From contig NZ_MAOC01000003.1 of assembly GCF_001884135.1 (NCBI RefSeq), positions 1 to 55,904 on the forward strand: DNA of 55,904 bases. The letters are read 5' to 3'. Under the pieces are notes generated by a model. That model had not been told where the DNA came from and searched no databases. It saw only the letters and a program-made list of their open reading frames with translations. This stretch comes from Bacillus nitratireducens (lineage in GTDB: Bacteria; Bacillota; Bacilli; Bacillales; Bacillaceae_G). Below are positions 17,069 through 26,398 of the stretch, one piece after another (position 1 is the first letter of the stretch; the number at the start of each line of letters is the position of its first letter). The position numbers and the translations under genes were made by a program.

Positions 17069-18532
17069 TTACTTTTCCCAGCGAGATGTAAGCATTTTCT
17101 TTCTAGTATAAAACTCAACGCCGTCCGTACCGTTCGCATGAAGATCACCATAGAAAGAGTCTTTCCAGCCAGAGAACGGGAAGAATGCCATTGGTGCTGG
17201 TACCCCAACATTGACACCTAACATACCTGATTCAATTGTTTCACGGAATTGACGTACACTTGCTCCGCTATCTGTATAAATACAAGCTCCATTTGCAAAG
17301 CGAGACTCATTCGCAATTTCAATTGCTTCATCTAATGATTTCACACGAACAATGGATAAAACAGGAGCAAAAATCTCATCTTGCCAGATTTTCATTTCTT
17401 TTGTAACATGGTCAAAAATTGTTGGGCCAACGAAGTAACCAGCTCCTTTTACAGCTGTATCTTCGCGTCCATCACGAACTAATGTAGCGCCCTGTTCTAC
17501 ACCTGAATCGATGTAACCAATTGTGCGCTCTTTATGGTTATCACGAATAACTGGTCCTAAAAATACATCTTCATCAAGACCATTGCCGATTACGATTTTA
17601 TTTCCTTCTTCTACTAGTCTTTCAACTAATTGATCTGCAATTTCTTCTTCTACTGTTACAACAGAAGCGGCCATACAACGCTCACCAGCTGAACCAAATG
17701 CAGCACTAATAATTTGCTTTGTTGCTAGTTCAAGATTTGCATCATTTAATACAATGGAATGGTTTTTCGCACCCGCTAGTGCCTGAACGCGTTTTAAGTT
17801 TTCTGTTCCTTTTTTGTAAACGTATTCTGCGACAGGTTGAGAACCTACAAATGAAATTGCCTTCACTAATTTATGTTCCAGAAGACCGTTTACTACATCG
17901 TGAGCGCCATTTACGATATTTAATACACCTTTTGGTAAACCAGCTTCTTCTGCTAAATCGGCTAATTTTGCCGCTAGAAGTGGTGTACGCTCTGAAGGTT
18001 TTAACACAAATGTATTACCGCAAGCAATCGCAAGTGGGAACATCCAGCATGGAACCATCATTGGGAAATTAAAAGGTGTAATCCCGCCTATAACACCAAT
18101 TGGGTAACGATACATACCAGACTCAATACCTGTCGCAATATCAGGAAGCTGTTTTCCCATCATTAATGTAGGTGCACCCGCTGCAAATTCCACGCACTCA
18201 ATACCACGAAGAACTTCACCGTAAGCTTCGCTATAGCTTTTTCCGTTTTCAATCGTAATAAGTTTCGCTAACTCTTCCCAGTTATCTACTAATAATTGTT
18301 GATATTTAAATAAAATACGAGCACGTTTTGGCACAGCGGTTTTAGACCAAGATTTAAACGCTTCATTTGCTGCTTGTACGGCTTGTTCAACATCTAATTT
18401 TGTTGAAAGTGGTACTTGAGCGATTACTTCTCCTGTTGCAGGATTATATACAGCTTCCATCTTCGTTGAAGAAGATTCTACCCATTCGCCGCCAATGTAG
18501 TTTTTTACAATTTGTGCTGTTTGTACTGTCAT
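17069..18532 (-). CDS. iolA: Methylmalonate-semialdehyde / malonate-semialdehyde dehydrogenase (CoA-acylating)
   Basis: Oxidises malonate semialdehyde to acetyl-CoA and CO2 with NAD and CoA, the last step of the route. 487 residues, aldehyde dehydrogenase fold, with catalytic Cys286 in [11 protein letters not shown] (numbered from ATG 18532) and the NAD-binding pattern [11 protein letters not shown]. The longer frame starts 22 codons upstream, but AGGGAGAG lies at correct distance only from the ATGs at 18538 and 18532; [17 protein letters not shown] fits the family start. It lies between iolC and iolD. Confidence 0.95.
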   Translation of the reverse strand: MTVQTAQIVKNYIGGEWVESSSTKMEAVYNPATGEVIAQVPLSTKLDVEQAVQAANEAFKSWSKTAVPKRARILFKYQQLLVDNWEELAKLITIENGKSYSEAYGEVLRGIECVEFAAGAPTLMMGKQLPDIATGIESGMYRYPIGVIGGITPFNFPMMVPCWMFPLAIACGNTFVLKPSERTPLLAAKLADLAEEAGLPKGVLNIVNGAHDVVNGLLEHKLVKAISFVGSQPVAEYVYKKGTENLKRVQALAGAKNHSIVLNDANLELATKQIISAAFGSAGERCMAASVVTVEEEIADQLVERLVEEGNKIVIGNGLDEDVFLGPVIRDNHKERTIGYIDSGVEQGATLVRDGREDTAVKGAGYFVGPTIFDHVTKEMKIWQDEIFAPVLSIVRVKSLDEAIEIANESRFANGACIYTDSGASVRQFRETIESGMLGVNVGVPAPMAFFPFSGWKDSFYGDLHANGTDGVEFYTRKKMLTSRWEK

Positions 18533-18609
18533 ATTCATTCTCTCCCTTTTATGTAATGTAGAAGCGTCCATAAGATACGCACTTACTTGATTACTCATTT
18601 ATGATGTTT

Positions 18610-19608
18610 CTATACAATTTCCTCAGCCGTTTCCATGAATGCAGAAATCTCTGCCCTTGTTGGCATTGCATCCGAACAGCTATGTTTAGAAATAACGATT
18701 GAAGCAGAAGCGCCACCTAATCGCATCGCTTGAGGAATCTCAAGCCCTTGCATTAGGCCATAAATAAACGCAGAAGCATACGAGTCACCAGCGCCAAACG
18801 TCTTTAATACCTTTGTTTTAAAGATACCGCCTCGGTGTGATTGACCGTCTCTCGTATAAGCGATTGAACCATCCCCTCCGTGCTTAATTACGACGATTTT
18901 CGCATGATGAGAAAACCATCTTTCAGCCGTAACTTGGTCATTAGTTTGTTCATAGTTTAATAGTTTTTCCATCATATCGAACTCTTCACGCGTTCCAATA
19001 ATGACATCAGATTTTTCAGCCGCTAGATTGTAATACACAGCCGTTTCAGCTTCTGACTGCCATGTATACGGACGGTAATCAACATCAAAAAATACGACTA
19101 CATCATGCTTACGCGCATATTCTAGCGCTAAAAATACCGCCTCGCGAGAAGGACTTTTCGCTAAAGCTGTTCCTGAAATTAAGAGAGCTTTTGATTGTTT
19201 AATATAGTCCTCAGAAACTTCTGTTGGATCAAGATTTAAATCTGCGACATTGTCGCGGTACATTAAAATACTGCAATCTTCAGGGCTTTTAATTTCTGTG
19301 AAAGCTAAACCTGTCACTGCACCAGTGCAATCAATACATATCTGATCCGTATTAATATTGTTATCCTTTAAGTATCCTGTAATAAAGCGGCCCATTTGAT
19401 CATCGGACACTTTACCGATAAATCCTGTTTGTAAGCCAAGACGCGCCGCACCAATCGCAATATTCGCAGGAGATCCCCCCACATACTTAGTAAATGTTCT
19501 TGTTTCTTCCATAGGACGTTGTGTTTCATTGGCATTTAAATCAACGCATAAACGTCCAACTGCAATTAGATCTAATGGACAATCTTCTTTAAAAATAAGT
19601 GGATTCAT
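18610..19608 (-). CDS. iolC: 5-dehydro-2-deoxygluconokinase
   Basis: Phosphorylates 2-deoxy-5-keto-gluconate at C6 with ATP, the fifth step; in B. subtilis its product is the inducer of the iol genes. 332 residues of the PfkB/ribokinase family. The substrate motif is GGSPANIAIGAARLG near residue 50, and the ATP/catalytic motif is KTFGAGDSYASAF near residue 270 with the catalytic aspartate. ATG at 19608 (MNPLIFKED) is chosen over one 24 codons upstream because GAGG lies eight bases before it. Downstream of iolG and 77 bases before iolA. Confidence 0.95.
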   Translation of the reverse strand: MNPLIFKEDCPLDLIAVGRLCVDLNANETQRPMEETRTFTKYVGGSPANIAIGAARLGLQTGFIGKVSDDQMGRFITGYLKDNNINTDQICIDCTGAVTGLAFTEIKSPEDCSILMYRDNVADLNLDPTEVSEDYIKQSKALLISGTALAKSPSREAVFLALEYARKHDVVVFFDVDYRPYTWQSEAETAVYYNLAAEKSDVIIGTREEFDMMEKLLNYEQTNDQVTAERWFSHHAKIVVIKHGGDGSIAYTRDGQSHRGGIFKTKVLKTFGAGDSYASAFIYGLMQGLEIPQAMRLGGASASIVISKHSCSDAMPTRAEISAFMETAEEIV

Positions 19609-19713
19609 TGTTACTACCTCCCGTGCTTTATGTAAAGGTAAATGATATGGTTCAGAAATTTTTATAACCATACGATTCACTGCTCTTTAAATTTCTAGAA
19701 GTAAGCGCTCTCT

Positions 19714-20739
19714 TTATTGATTTAATGCAGGCTGTTTATGTTCAATTTGAACAGGTTTTCCTGTTAGTAAAGATTCCTTCGCAGCTTTCGCAATTCGTTC
19801 TGCTTGTAAACCATCATTACCACTGCAAATAACAGCTTGTCCTTCTATAATTGACTTTGTAAATTGTGTTACTTCTTCAATGTAAGCCTGTGTATAGCGC
19901 TCTAAGAAGAAATAAAGTGGCTTATCTTTTACAACACCTTCTGTTTTTGACACTTGTACTGTTGTCGGACAGCAATTATCCGCAGCGACCGCTCCTTTTT
20001 CACCAAACACTTCAAGACGCTGGTCATATCCATAAACAGCTTGGCGGCTATTATCAATTACCCCTAAAGCTCCATTCGCAAATTTCAATGTGACAATTGC
20101 TGTATCAACATCATTTACTTCCTGAATGGATGGATCAATTAATGTTGTACCATATGCAAATACTTCAACAACTTCACTATTCATCACATACCTAGCCATA
20201 TCAAAATCATGAATCATCATATCCATAAATAATCCACCTGAAGAACGAACATATTCTATACTTGGCGGTTGTGGATCTCTAGACGTAATTTTTAAAATAT
20301 GTGGGTGTCCCACTTCTCCTTGTTGAATAAGATCATAGACTTTTCTGAAGTTAGGATCGAAACGGCGGTTAAAACCTACTTGAAGAGATACTCCTTGTTC
20401 TTTTACTACTTCTAATGCATCTAATGTTTCTTCTACCGAGAAACTAACAGGCTTTTCGCAGAAAATATGTTTTTTCGCAAGAGCCGCTTCTTTAATAATT
20501 TGCGCATGTGTATTTGTTGGTGAACATATAAAGACAGCATCAATTTCTGGATCTGCTAATAAATCCTGATAGTTAGTTGTCAGAGTGGAAATCCCTTTAT
20601 CCTCAGCCCACTTTTCTAAATGACTAATCACTACATCTGAAACCGCTTTAATTTTTACTTGTGGCATAAGCTGCAAATTATCAACATGCAGTTTCCCAAT
20701 TCGTCCAGCACCAATAATCCCAATCGTTAAAACATTCAT
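19714..20739 (-). CDS. iolG: Inositol 2-dehydrogenase
   Basis: NAD-dependent oxidation of myo-inositol to scyllo-inosose, the entry step. 341 residues, Gfo/Idh/MocA family: Rossmann motif GIIGAGRIGKLH at residues 6-17, the HIFCEKPVSF lysine motif near residue 95, and the catalytic MDMMIHDFDMARY histidine segment near residue 175. AGGGAGA lies just before ATG 20739. It is the first gene of the minus-strand operon, with a LacI-type operator and -10 box upstream; placing the first enzyme first differs from B. subtilis, where iolA leads. Confidence 0.94.
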   Translation of the reverse strand: MNVLTIGIIGAGRIGKLHVDNLQLMPQVKIKAVSDVVISHLEKWAEDKGISTLTTNYQDLLADPEIDAVFICSPTNTHAQIIKEAALAKKHIFCEKPVSFSVEETLDALEVVKEQGVSLQVGFNRRFDPNFRKVYDLIQQGEVGHPHILKITSRDPQPPSIEYVRSSGGLFMDMMIHDFDMARYVMNSEVVEVFAYGTTLIDPSIQEVNDVDTAIVTLKFANGALGVIDNSRQAVYGYDQRLEVFGEKGAVAADNCCPTTVQVSKTEGVVKDKPLYFFLERYTQAYIEEVTQFTKSIIEGQAVICSGNDGLQAERIAKAAKESLLTGKPVQIEHKQPALNQ

Positions 20740-20811
20740 ATGATTTCTCCCTCTTTATTAAAATTTAAGAAACGAAATGAAAGTCTATAAGGTTTAGCGT
20801 AATAAATTTAG

Positions 20812-20823
20812 TTAAGCGCTTTC
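20812..20823. promoter_or_regulatory. LacI-type operator in front of iolG
   Basis: TTAAGCGCTTTC, with the AAGCGCTT core of LacI/GalR-family operators, lies about 14 bases downstream of the iolG -10 box. It matches the perfect copy at 21195-21206 in nine of twelve positions or better. Probably bound by the LacI-type protein encoded at 22605-23606. Confidence 0.75.
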
Positions 20824-20836
20824 CCTATTTTTCTTC

Positions 20837-20865
20837 ATTATACACACTTGATTCTAAATTGAAAA
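20837..20865 (-). promoter_or_regulatory. iolG operon promoter
   Basis: Minus-strand TATAAT at 20842-20837 with a poor -35 (TTTTCA at 20865-20860, 17-base spacer). The weak -35 suggests that expression may need more than derepression. Confidence 0.6.
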
Positions 20866-21148
20866 CATTTTTATTTTTTTGAATACTTTTCTTTTCATCC
20901 GAATTTCAAATATCGTAAGTAAACGTACTACATCCATCTACAAAGTAATAATAAGAAACAAATAATCTAAACAGCTACAAATATATTCTTTTAAAATACT
21001 GATATAACAAAGAAAACTAATCCTTCTAAAGATTAAACTCCCATCTATAAGTTATTTCTTTCTATTCATGCTCACGATCATTTTAGTGTCCAATAAGCAA
21101 ATAGATTGCACCCTATGAAAGAAAGTTGTAAATTGTCAAAAAATTTCA

Positions 21149-21177
21149 TTGACGACCTCATAATGTAAGCGTATACT
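21149..21177 (+). promoter_or_regulatory. Promoter of the MFS permease with overlapping cre box
   Basis: TTGACG (21149-21154), a 17-base spacer and TATACT (21172-21177). ATGTAAGCGTATACT (21163-21177) fits the CcpA cre consensus WTGNAANCGNWNNCW at every fixed position and overlaps the -10 box, which predicts glucose repression of the permease. Confidence 0.82.
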
Positions 21178-21194
21178 TTTTTTATCAAAAGTAA

Positions 21195-21206
21195 TTAAGC
21201 GCTTAA
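21195..21206. promoter_or_regulatory. LacI-type operator in front of the MFS permease
   Basis: TTAAGCGCTTAA is a perfect 12-bp palindrome placed about 18 bases downstream of the -10 box, where a bound repressor would block transcription. Its partner is at 20812-20823. Confidence 0.82.
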
Positions 21207-21234
21207 CCAAAAATAATTTATCGGTGGTGGGAGA

Positions 21235-22515
21235 ATGAACGCAATTGGTTCAAACAAAACATTTATGGACAAGATTGGTATCCCTTCTAATTTAACTTGG
21301 GGATACATAGGGATTATTGTTTTTATGATTGGGGATGGTTTAGAACAAGGATGGTTATCCCCTTATCTCGTTGAGAATGGCTTAACACTAGAACACGCTG
21401 CTTTTCTGTTTACTATTTACGGAATTACTGTATCTGCTTCTTCTTGGTTTTCGGGGGTATTTGTACAAATGTGGGGACCAAGAAAAGTAATGACGTTTGG
21501 TTTAGTATCATTCATTTTAGGATCAATTGGGTTCATCGGTATAGGAATTCAACATATGAATTATCCCGTTATATTACTTTGCTACGCTCTACGAGGATTT
21601 GGTTATCCCTTATTTGCTTATTCTTTCCTAGTTTGGGTATCTTACAGTACTCCTCAGCAAATGCTTTCAAGAGCAGTTGGTTGGTTCTGGTTCGTATTCC
21701 AGCTTGGACTTAGTGTTATCGGGGCCTTCTATTCTAGCTATATGGTTCCTAAAATCGGGGAAATCGCTACTTTATGGAGCGCCTTAATTTTTGTTGTCGT
21801 CGGGGGATTATTCTCAATTGTTGTAAATAAGGACAAATTTAAAGCACAAACCGTAAGCTCTAACAAATCAAGTGAATTACTAAAAGGCATTACCATCGCA
21901 TTTGAAAATCCAAAAGTTGGTATAGGTGGTATTGTTAAAATTATAAACTCGGCCGCTCAGTTTGGATTTGTTGTTTTCCTGCCTACTTATATGATGAAAT
22001 ATAATTTTACGATGACTGAATGGCTACAAATTTGGGGCACTCTATTCTTTGTAAATATGGTGTTTAATATTATTTTTGGTATTGTTGGTGACAAATTTGG
22101 TTGGGTAAATACGATTAAATGGTTCGGAGGAGTCGGTTGCGGAATTGTAACTCTTGCACTCTATTATGTACCACAAATGGTAGGACATAATTATTGGGCA
22201 ATATTATTTGTTGCATGTTGCTATGGAGCAACACTTGCCGGTTATGTACCTCTTACAGCTTTAGTACCATCTTTAGCTCCTGAAAATAAAGGAGCCGCTA
22301 TGTCTGTATTAAATTTAGGTTCAGGATTATCAGCATTCGTTGGGCCATTAGTAGTAACTGCATTCATCGGGCCATTAGGTGTAGGCGGCGTGATGTGGAT
22401 CTTTGCTGGCTTGTACTTCTTTGGCGCATTTTTAACTCATTTCCTTACTATTCCAAAGGAAAATGAGATGAAACAAGATTTAAATGCGAAAAGCGGCGAG
22501 CAATTCTCAGTATAA
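21235..22515 (+). CDS. MFS permease, probably inositol or polyol uptake
   Basis: A 426-residue major facilitator protein with about twelve hydrophobic segments. It has the loop-2/3 signature as SGVFVQMWGPRKVMTFG and a second in the C-terminal half as GIVGDKFGWVNTIKW. It resembles the polyol permease (RbtT/DalT/CsbX) branch more than B. subtilis IolT. It is divergent from the iol operon, shares the operator and is therefore probably the inositol importer of the cluster; that is inference from context. GGTGGTGGGAG precedes ATG 21235. A terminator follows at 22525-22573. Confidence 0.85.
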   Translation: MNAIGSNKTFMDKIGIPSNLTWGYIGIIVFMIGDGLEQGWLSPYLVENGLTLEHAAFLFTIYGITVSASSWFSGVFVQMWGPRKVMTFGLVSFILGSIGFIGIGIQHMNYPVILLCYALRGFGYPLFAYSFLVWVSYSTPQQMLSRAVGWFWFVFQLGLSVIGAFYSSYMVPKIGEIATLWSALIFVVVGGLFSIVVNKDKFKAQTVSSNKSSELLKGITIAFENPKVGIGGIVKIINSAAQFGFVVFLPTYMMKYNFTMTEWLQIWGTLFFVNMVFNIIFGIVGDKFGWVNTIKWFGGVGCGIVTLALYYVPQMVGHNYWAILFVACCYGATLAGYVPLTALVPSLAPENKGAAMSVLNLGSGLSAFVGPLVVTAFIGPLGVGGVMWIFAGLYFFGAFLTHFLTIPKENEMKQDLNAKSGEQFSV

Positions 22516-22524
22516 GTTCTTAAT

Positions 22525-22573
22525 AAAAAAGAAGGGCATCATAACTGCACATAGTTACGATGCCCTTCTTTTT
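22525..22573. terminator. Bidirectional terminator between permease and regulator genes
   Basis: GAAGGGCATC (22531-22540) pairs with GATGCCCTTC (22559-22568), flanked by AAAAAA and TTTTT. It serves the convergent permease and LacI-type genes. Confidence 0.9.
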
Positions 22574-22604
22574 GTTACATTCAAGTATGCTACTAAAAAA
22601 ACTA

Positions 22605-23606
22605 TCATGTAATATCCTTTACTGAGGATCGCTCTACTAATTGAGGAATAATTGTAATTTTTTGCTTAGCATGCGCCTTCATTTCCATCGTTTTTAAGAG
22701 TTGTTCAAACGTACAGGCTGCCATTTGTGTAATTGGCTGTTCAATCGTCGTTAACCCTGGATCTGCAATCTCAGCATAGATGGTATTATCAAATCCGATA
22801 ATTGATAAATCTTCAGGAATCGAAAGTCCTTGTTTTCTTGCTTCGTTCATAAGGCATATCGCAATTAAATCTGTACAAGCAAAAACCGCTGTAGGTCTGT
22901 TAGGCAAATTAAGTAGTTCTTTACTTGCACGTTTGCTATCTTCCACTGTCGAATAGCAGCTAATAATAGCATCCTCTTCTAACGAAACCTCTGAATCTGT
23001 AAGAGCCTGTTTGAAACCAGTCAGTCTCCCTAAACTACTTTTTCTATCCTTCTCCATCATAATCGTTAAAGATGTATGGCCTTTCTGCGTTAAATACTGT
23101 CCAGCTAGATAGCCTCCCCTCATATCATCAGTTGTTACAACATGAGTTGTGATGGAAGGATGATCTACAGTGAATAAAACAAGCGGCAAATCTCGATTCA
23201 CGATTTTTTTAACAAGTTTATAATCATTTAGCTCCGTTGCAATAATAATGCCATCTACTTGCTTTTTAAATAATAAATCAATGTATTCGTGTTCACGTTT
23301 TGTTTGATGGTCTGTACTACATAAAATAAGCGTATACCCTGATTCTCGTGCACTATTTTCAAAAGCTCTTGCCACTTCTGCAAAAAATAGGTTTGAGATA
23401 TCTGGGACAAGTACCCCAATCGTATATGTTTTCTTACCTGTTAACGCTGCTGCTACACTACTTGGCTGGTAATCTAATTCATCCATTACCTGATTTACTT
23501 TGTTGATTGTTTTTTCACTAATACGTCCTGTTTGATTAATTACTTTGGATACAGTTGCTATTGATACACCTGCTTTTTCCGCAACATCATAAATTGTTGG
23601 TTTCAC
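22605..23606 (-). CDS. LacI-family transcriptional regulator of the iol cluster
   Basis: A 333-residue repressor: N-terminal helix-turn-helix TIYDVAEKAGVSIATVSKVI, hinge helix near PSSVAAALTGKKT, and a periplasmic-binding-protein-like sugar domain (TIGVLVPDISNLFF to VERSSV). Start is GTG 23606 with AAGAAGGG upstream. The classic regulator of Bacillus inositol genes, IolR, is a DeoR-type protein; here a LacI type occupies the cluster and LacI-type operators are found at both divergent promoters. The ligand is probably inositol or a pathway intermediate, which is not shown by the sequence. Confidence 0.9.
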   Translation of the reverse strand: MKPTIYDVAEKAGVSIATVSKVINQTGRISEKTINKVNQVMDELDYQPSSVAAALTGKKTYTIGVLVPDISNLFFAEVARAFENSARESGYTLILCSTDHQTKREHEYIDLLFKKQVDGIIIATELNDYKLVKKIVNRDLPLVLFTVDHPSITTHVVTTDDMRGGYLAGQYLTQKGHTSLTIMMEKDRKSSLGRLTGFKQALTDSEVSLEEDAIISCYSTVEDSKRASKELLNLPNRPTAVFACTDLIAICLMNEARKQGLSIPEDLSIIGFDNTIYAEIADPGLTTIEQPITQMAACTFEQLLKTMEMKAHAKQKITIIPQLVERSSVKDIT

Positions 23607-24523
23607 TTTGATTGTCCCTTCTTAATCATCTTTTTCTATATTTTATCATAAATATATTTTGCTTCTTGGTACACAACAGGAAATCTTTTAATATTTGTAA
23701 GTAATTGTATCCTCATACGTGGTACCCCTCATTAACATAACAACTTATTCCAAGTGGATATTTCAACTTATAAACATACCCCTATCTGAAAGGCTTTTTA
23801 CGAGCAGCATTCTTCGGTAAAATAGAAGAAAAGGCCTTATTCCGGTTCTCTTTCTATTCAAATTTTATCAATTTAAAATCCTTTAGCCTATTCTTTCTCA
23901 CCTTAGGCTCAAGCTATAATGTTAGTTTATTAAGCGTGGGGCCTTTTTCCCTTATCCTATATTTTTTATCTCCGAACCTGTCCATTTCCACGAATCACAT
24001 ATTATAGGTACATTTATAAATTATCTTTACAAGTAAAAAATAATAAGAAGATCCATACGAGTAAAAACTTTAGAGTCCTCTTTTTCTTCATTACTTTTTA
24101 TTTAATTATCATTCTTTAAAATTAGAAAGATACAAAATTGTTATATTTATGAATGGATAAGAAAGGAAAGAAAATATCCACCATTTTAATTGATCTCTGC
24201 ACATACAAGGCGTAACAGAAAATCATTAAAATTTATTATCTATACGGGTTGACTGCACTAAAATTCAAAAAACATAAGGTACAATACCTTACCGAAACTT
24301 AAATATGACGAAATTAAAAACTCCTATTATTTTCAGTTATTGTTATAATTACCTATAAAAGTATTAAAAGAATATAAGAGGATGAAACATTTAGTATTAT
24401 AGCAAAACAAATCCTTTTATATTCAAAACCGTAGTTCTTCTTATACTGAACGACGCTATCTAATGATTCTGTTCCTAACTTCTAATTATTTATTAGCATA
24501 AAGAAAGGATTGAGGATGTAAAA
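23607..24523. other. 900-bp noncoding region
   Basis: No gene of credible length or coding bias is found on either strand. The stretch is AT-rich with stops in all frames. It separates the inositol cluster from the next island and may mark an integration boundary. The 5' end holds the promoter of the LacI-type gene (possible -10 near 23640-23650, minus strand). Confidence 0.5.
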
Positions 24524-25252
24524 ATGTTTAGTGGATTATCTATTGATACTATTGGTAAATTTTCAGCAATTATTATTGCATTTATTGGCGCTTTAATTTA
24601 TGGGGGTAATCAATTTATAAATATAGTAACAACTAAACCACTCGATAGGCAGCTTAAAGATACATTTAATCAAGCCCGATTAAAACTGTGGTTTTATGCT
24701 ATTGGCATAATTTTTGGGGTTATAGTTTATTTACTCTACGCCATTATCTTTTACCAAAGTTTATATGACTATCATAATCATAGTTTCTTTTTGTGGAATG
24801 CTGGTATTTGGTTTATTCTTTTTGTATATTTTAGTGTCATCGTAATATGGAAAAAGAAATTAGAAAGCATAAAGAAAACAAAATTACATTTTAGACTTTT
24901 AATTTTCAATGTACTTACTAGTAGCATTTTTTTCTTTTCCGTTTCATGTGAATACCTTGAGAACAAGGAATATTTAAATTTCTTGTGGAATGGTATACCT
25001 TTAGCCTTTCTACTAAGTTGTTTGTATTTTCTAATGTTACACAAATTAACAATTGTAACAACCCCACAAATTCAATATGATATTCAACTAATTCAAGAGG
25101 ATGACTTTAAGAAAATAAAGAACTTAGAATACGAATATTCAATGGATGAAAAGAGATTAGTTTTCGTTGCAAAAGAAAAATCAGGAAAACAGATTCGATA
25201 CGTTTGTGATTTTTCTTCAAAGATCTATATGAAATGTACAGAACAAATATAA
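24524..25252 (+). CDS. Membrane protein of unknown function, 242 residues
   Basis: Four hydrophobic segments (about residues 12-30, 60-85, 88-110 and 125-180 with a break) are followed by a soluble C-terminal domain of about 60 residues with VFVAKEKSGKQIRYVCDFSS. The start MFSGLSIDTIGKFSAIIIAF is preceded by a weak GAGG. I do not recognise the family. It is the first gene left of the immunity-type island but on the opposite strand, so a link is not evident. Confidence 0.65.
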   Translation: MFSGLSIDTIGKFSAIIIAFIGALIYGGNQFINIVTTKPLDRQLKDTFNQARLKLWFYAIGIIFGVIVYLLYAIIFYQSLYDYHNHSFFLWNAGIWFILFVYFSVIVIWKKKLESIKKTKLHFRLLIFNVLTSSIFFFSVSCEYLENKEYLNFLWNGIPLAFLLSCLYFLMLHKLTIVTTPQIQYDIQLIQEDDFKKIKNLEYEYSMDEKRLVFVAKEKSGKQIRYVCDFSSKIYMKCTEQI

Positions 25253-25277
25253 CTCCTTATTACATATTAAGATTATT

Positions 25278-25425
25278 GGTTCTGGTGTAAAAAGATAATG
25301 AAGAGTAAAAAAATTACTTTTTATGTGGAAAGATTAAAAAATATTAATCAGCTGTATCTACTTTTGGATTCATAGTAGAAATCCATGTACTATTTTTTCT
25401 TTTATTTTACCTTTGCACCAGGACC
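25278..25425. mobile_element. Transposase-less 148-bp element with IS240-type ends
   Basis: Left end GGTTCTGGTGTAAAAAG, right end complement of GGTCCTGGTGCAAAGG; the outer ATT/AAT bases extend the pairing. The interior has no open frame. Same kind of object as 3618-3799, with a different interior. Confidence 0.6.
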
Positions 25426-25513
25426 AATTAAAGCAGGACGCTAGAAATAGCCTTCTTTTTATATTACATCTAATGTTATATAATGTAATATATTAGGATT
25501 TGGGGGGATTTTT

Positions 25514-25816
25514 ATGAAAGAACAGATTCATAAAGCATGGAATGAAGGATTCGATTTACACGAAGCGATAATAGCAAGTAAGGGTTCTGTTTTTGAAGAA
25601 AAAATAACATTTACTAAAATGCTGAACGCTGTGGAAGTTGGTAACGGTATAAGTTGTGCCGGATTTATATCAGCACTGTGCTTGGAATATGGGGTACGTT
25701 TTCCAAGTGAAATAAGAACTATCTCAGAATGCAGGGACAATTGGAAGGCTGTAGCGCAATCTTATATTGCTGGTATCATGGGTGAGAATAAAGTAGAAAA
25801 ACTGGACGCTAAATAA
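25514..25816 (+). CDS. Small soluble protein of unknown function, 100 residues
   Basis: ATG 25514 has a strong GGGGGGA six bases upstream, and the stop codon lies inside a hairpin terminator, so it is a complete single-gene unit. The protein is mostly helical, with a hydrophobic middle (GNGISCAGFISALCLEYGV) and no signal peptide. Family not recognised. It stands between two IS240-type relics. Confidence 0.6.
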   Translation: MKEQIHKAWNEGFDLHEAIIASKGSVFEEKITFTKMLNAVEVGNGISCAGFISALCLEYGVRFPSEIRTISECRDNWKAVAQSYIAGIMGENKVEKLDAK

Positions 25817-25829
25817 GGCGTCTTTTTTT
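25805..25829 (+). terminator. Terminator of the 100-residue protein gene
   Basis: GACGC (25805-25809) pairs with GCGTC (25818-25822) and is followed by TTTTTTT; the stop codon is in the loop. Confidence 0.8.
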
Positions 25830-25892
25830 ACGTCCTAAAACGGTGCGTATTTACAAGTACCTAACCGAAAAAACAAATTCAATGAGAAAATA

Positions 25893-26202
25893 GATTCTGG
25901 TGCGAAGGTTGCAAAGAATCTATAAATCTTGGACATACTGTTAGTACTATCCTATAAGAGGTGTGTAATCTGTATGGAAAGGGAAAATTTATTTAAGTGG
26001 ACACATTGTCAACCAGACATCAGTCTCTATATTGAGTGGTGTTGAAGCCATACATGTGCTCCAATAAGAACTAATGATTTGCAGGACCAGTCTGTCCAAA
26101 ATTAGAATATTTTTATTAACCAGCTCTTTGGATTAACTGCTTAACAGATGATTCCGTTAGGAATCTCTGATTCTTTTTATTATCATTTTTTGCACCAGAA
26201 CC
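25893..26202 (+). mobile_element. Internally deleted IS240-like element
   Basis: A 310-bp relic. The left end GATTCTGGTGC and the subepisomal sequence CTTGGACATACTGTTAGTAC match the left side of the intact copies; the start of the transposase (MERENLFKWTHCQPDI, from 25974) is fused to its C-terminal part (QDQSVQN, then FINQLFGLTA). The right end complement of GGTTCTGGTGCAAAAAA is at 26202. About 550 bp of the transposase gene are missing, and further stops have accumulated. Confidence 0.85.
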
Positions 26203-26241
26203 ATTTTTACAGATTAGCAACTATTTGTATAAAATAAGCAA

Positions 26242-26276
26242 ATAGCTTAGTTCTTATCAAACAAGAACTAAGCTAT
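26242..26276. repeat. 14-bp-arm stem-loop
   Basis: ATAGCTTAGTTCTT (26242-26255) and AAGAACTAAGCTAT (26263-26276) are perfect complements with a 7-base loop and no T-run on either strand. Confidence 0.75.
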
Positions 26277-26398
26277 GAGTACGTAGCTACCATTAGTTAT
26301 TAAATTTTACTAATGTAGCACATCGATCTTTTAAGTAATAAACAGAAAGATTTACTTTCGAATTTTTCATTCTTATATGCATATAATTATAACTTTTT

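Noticed and set aside
19699-19712. Third LacI-type operator (GTAAGCGCTC) between iolC and iolG
   Set aside because: Only a half-match to the palindrome, no promoter beside it, and iolC is close enough to iolG to be co-transcribed.
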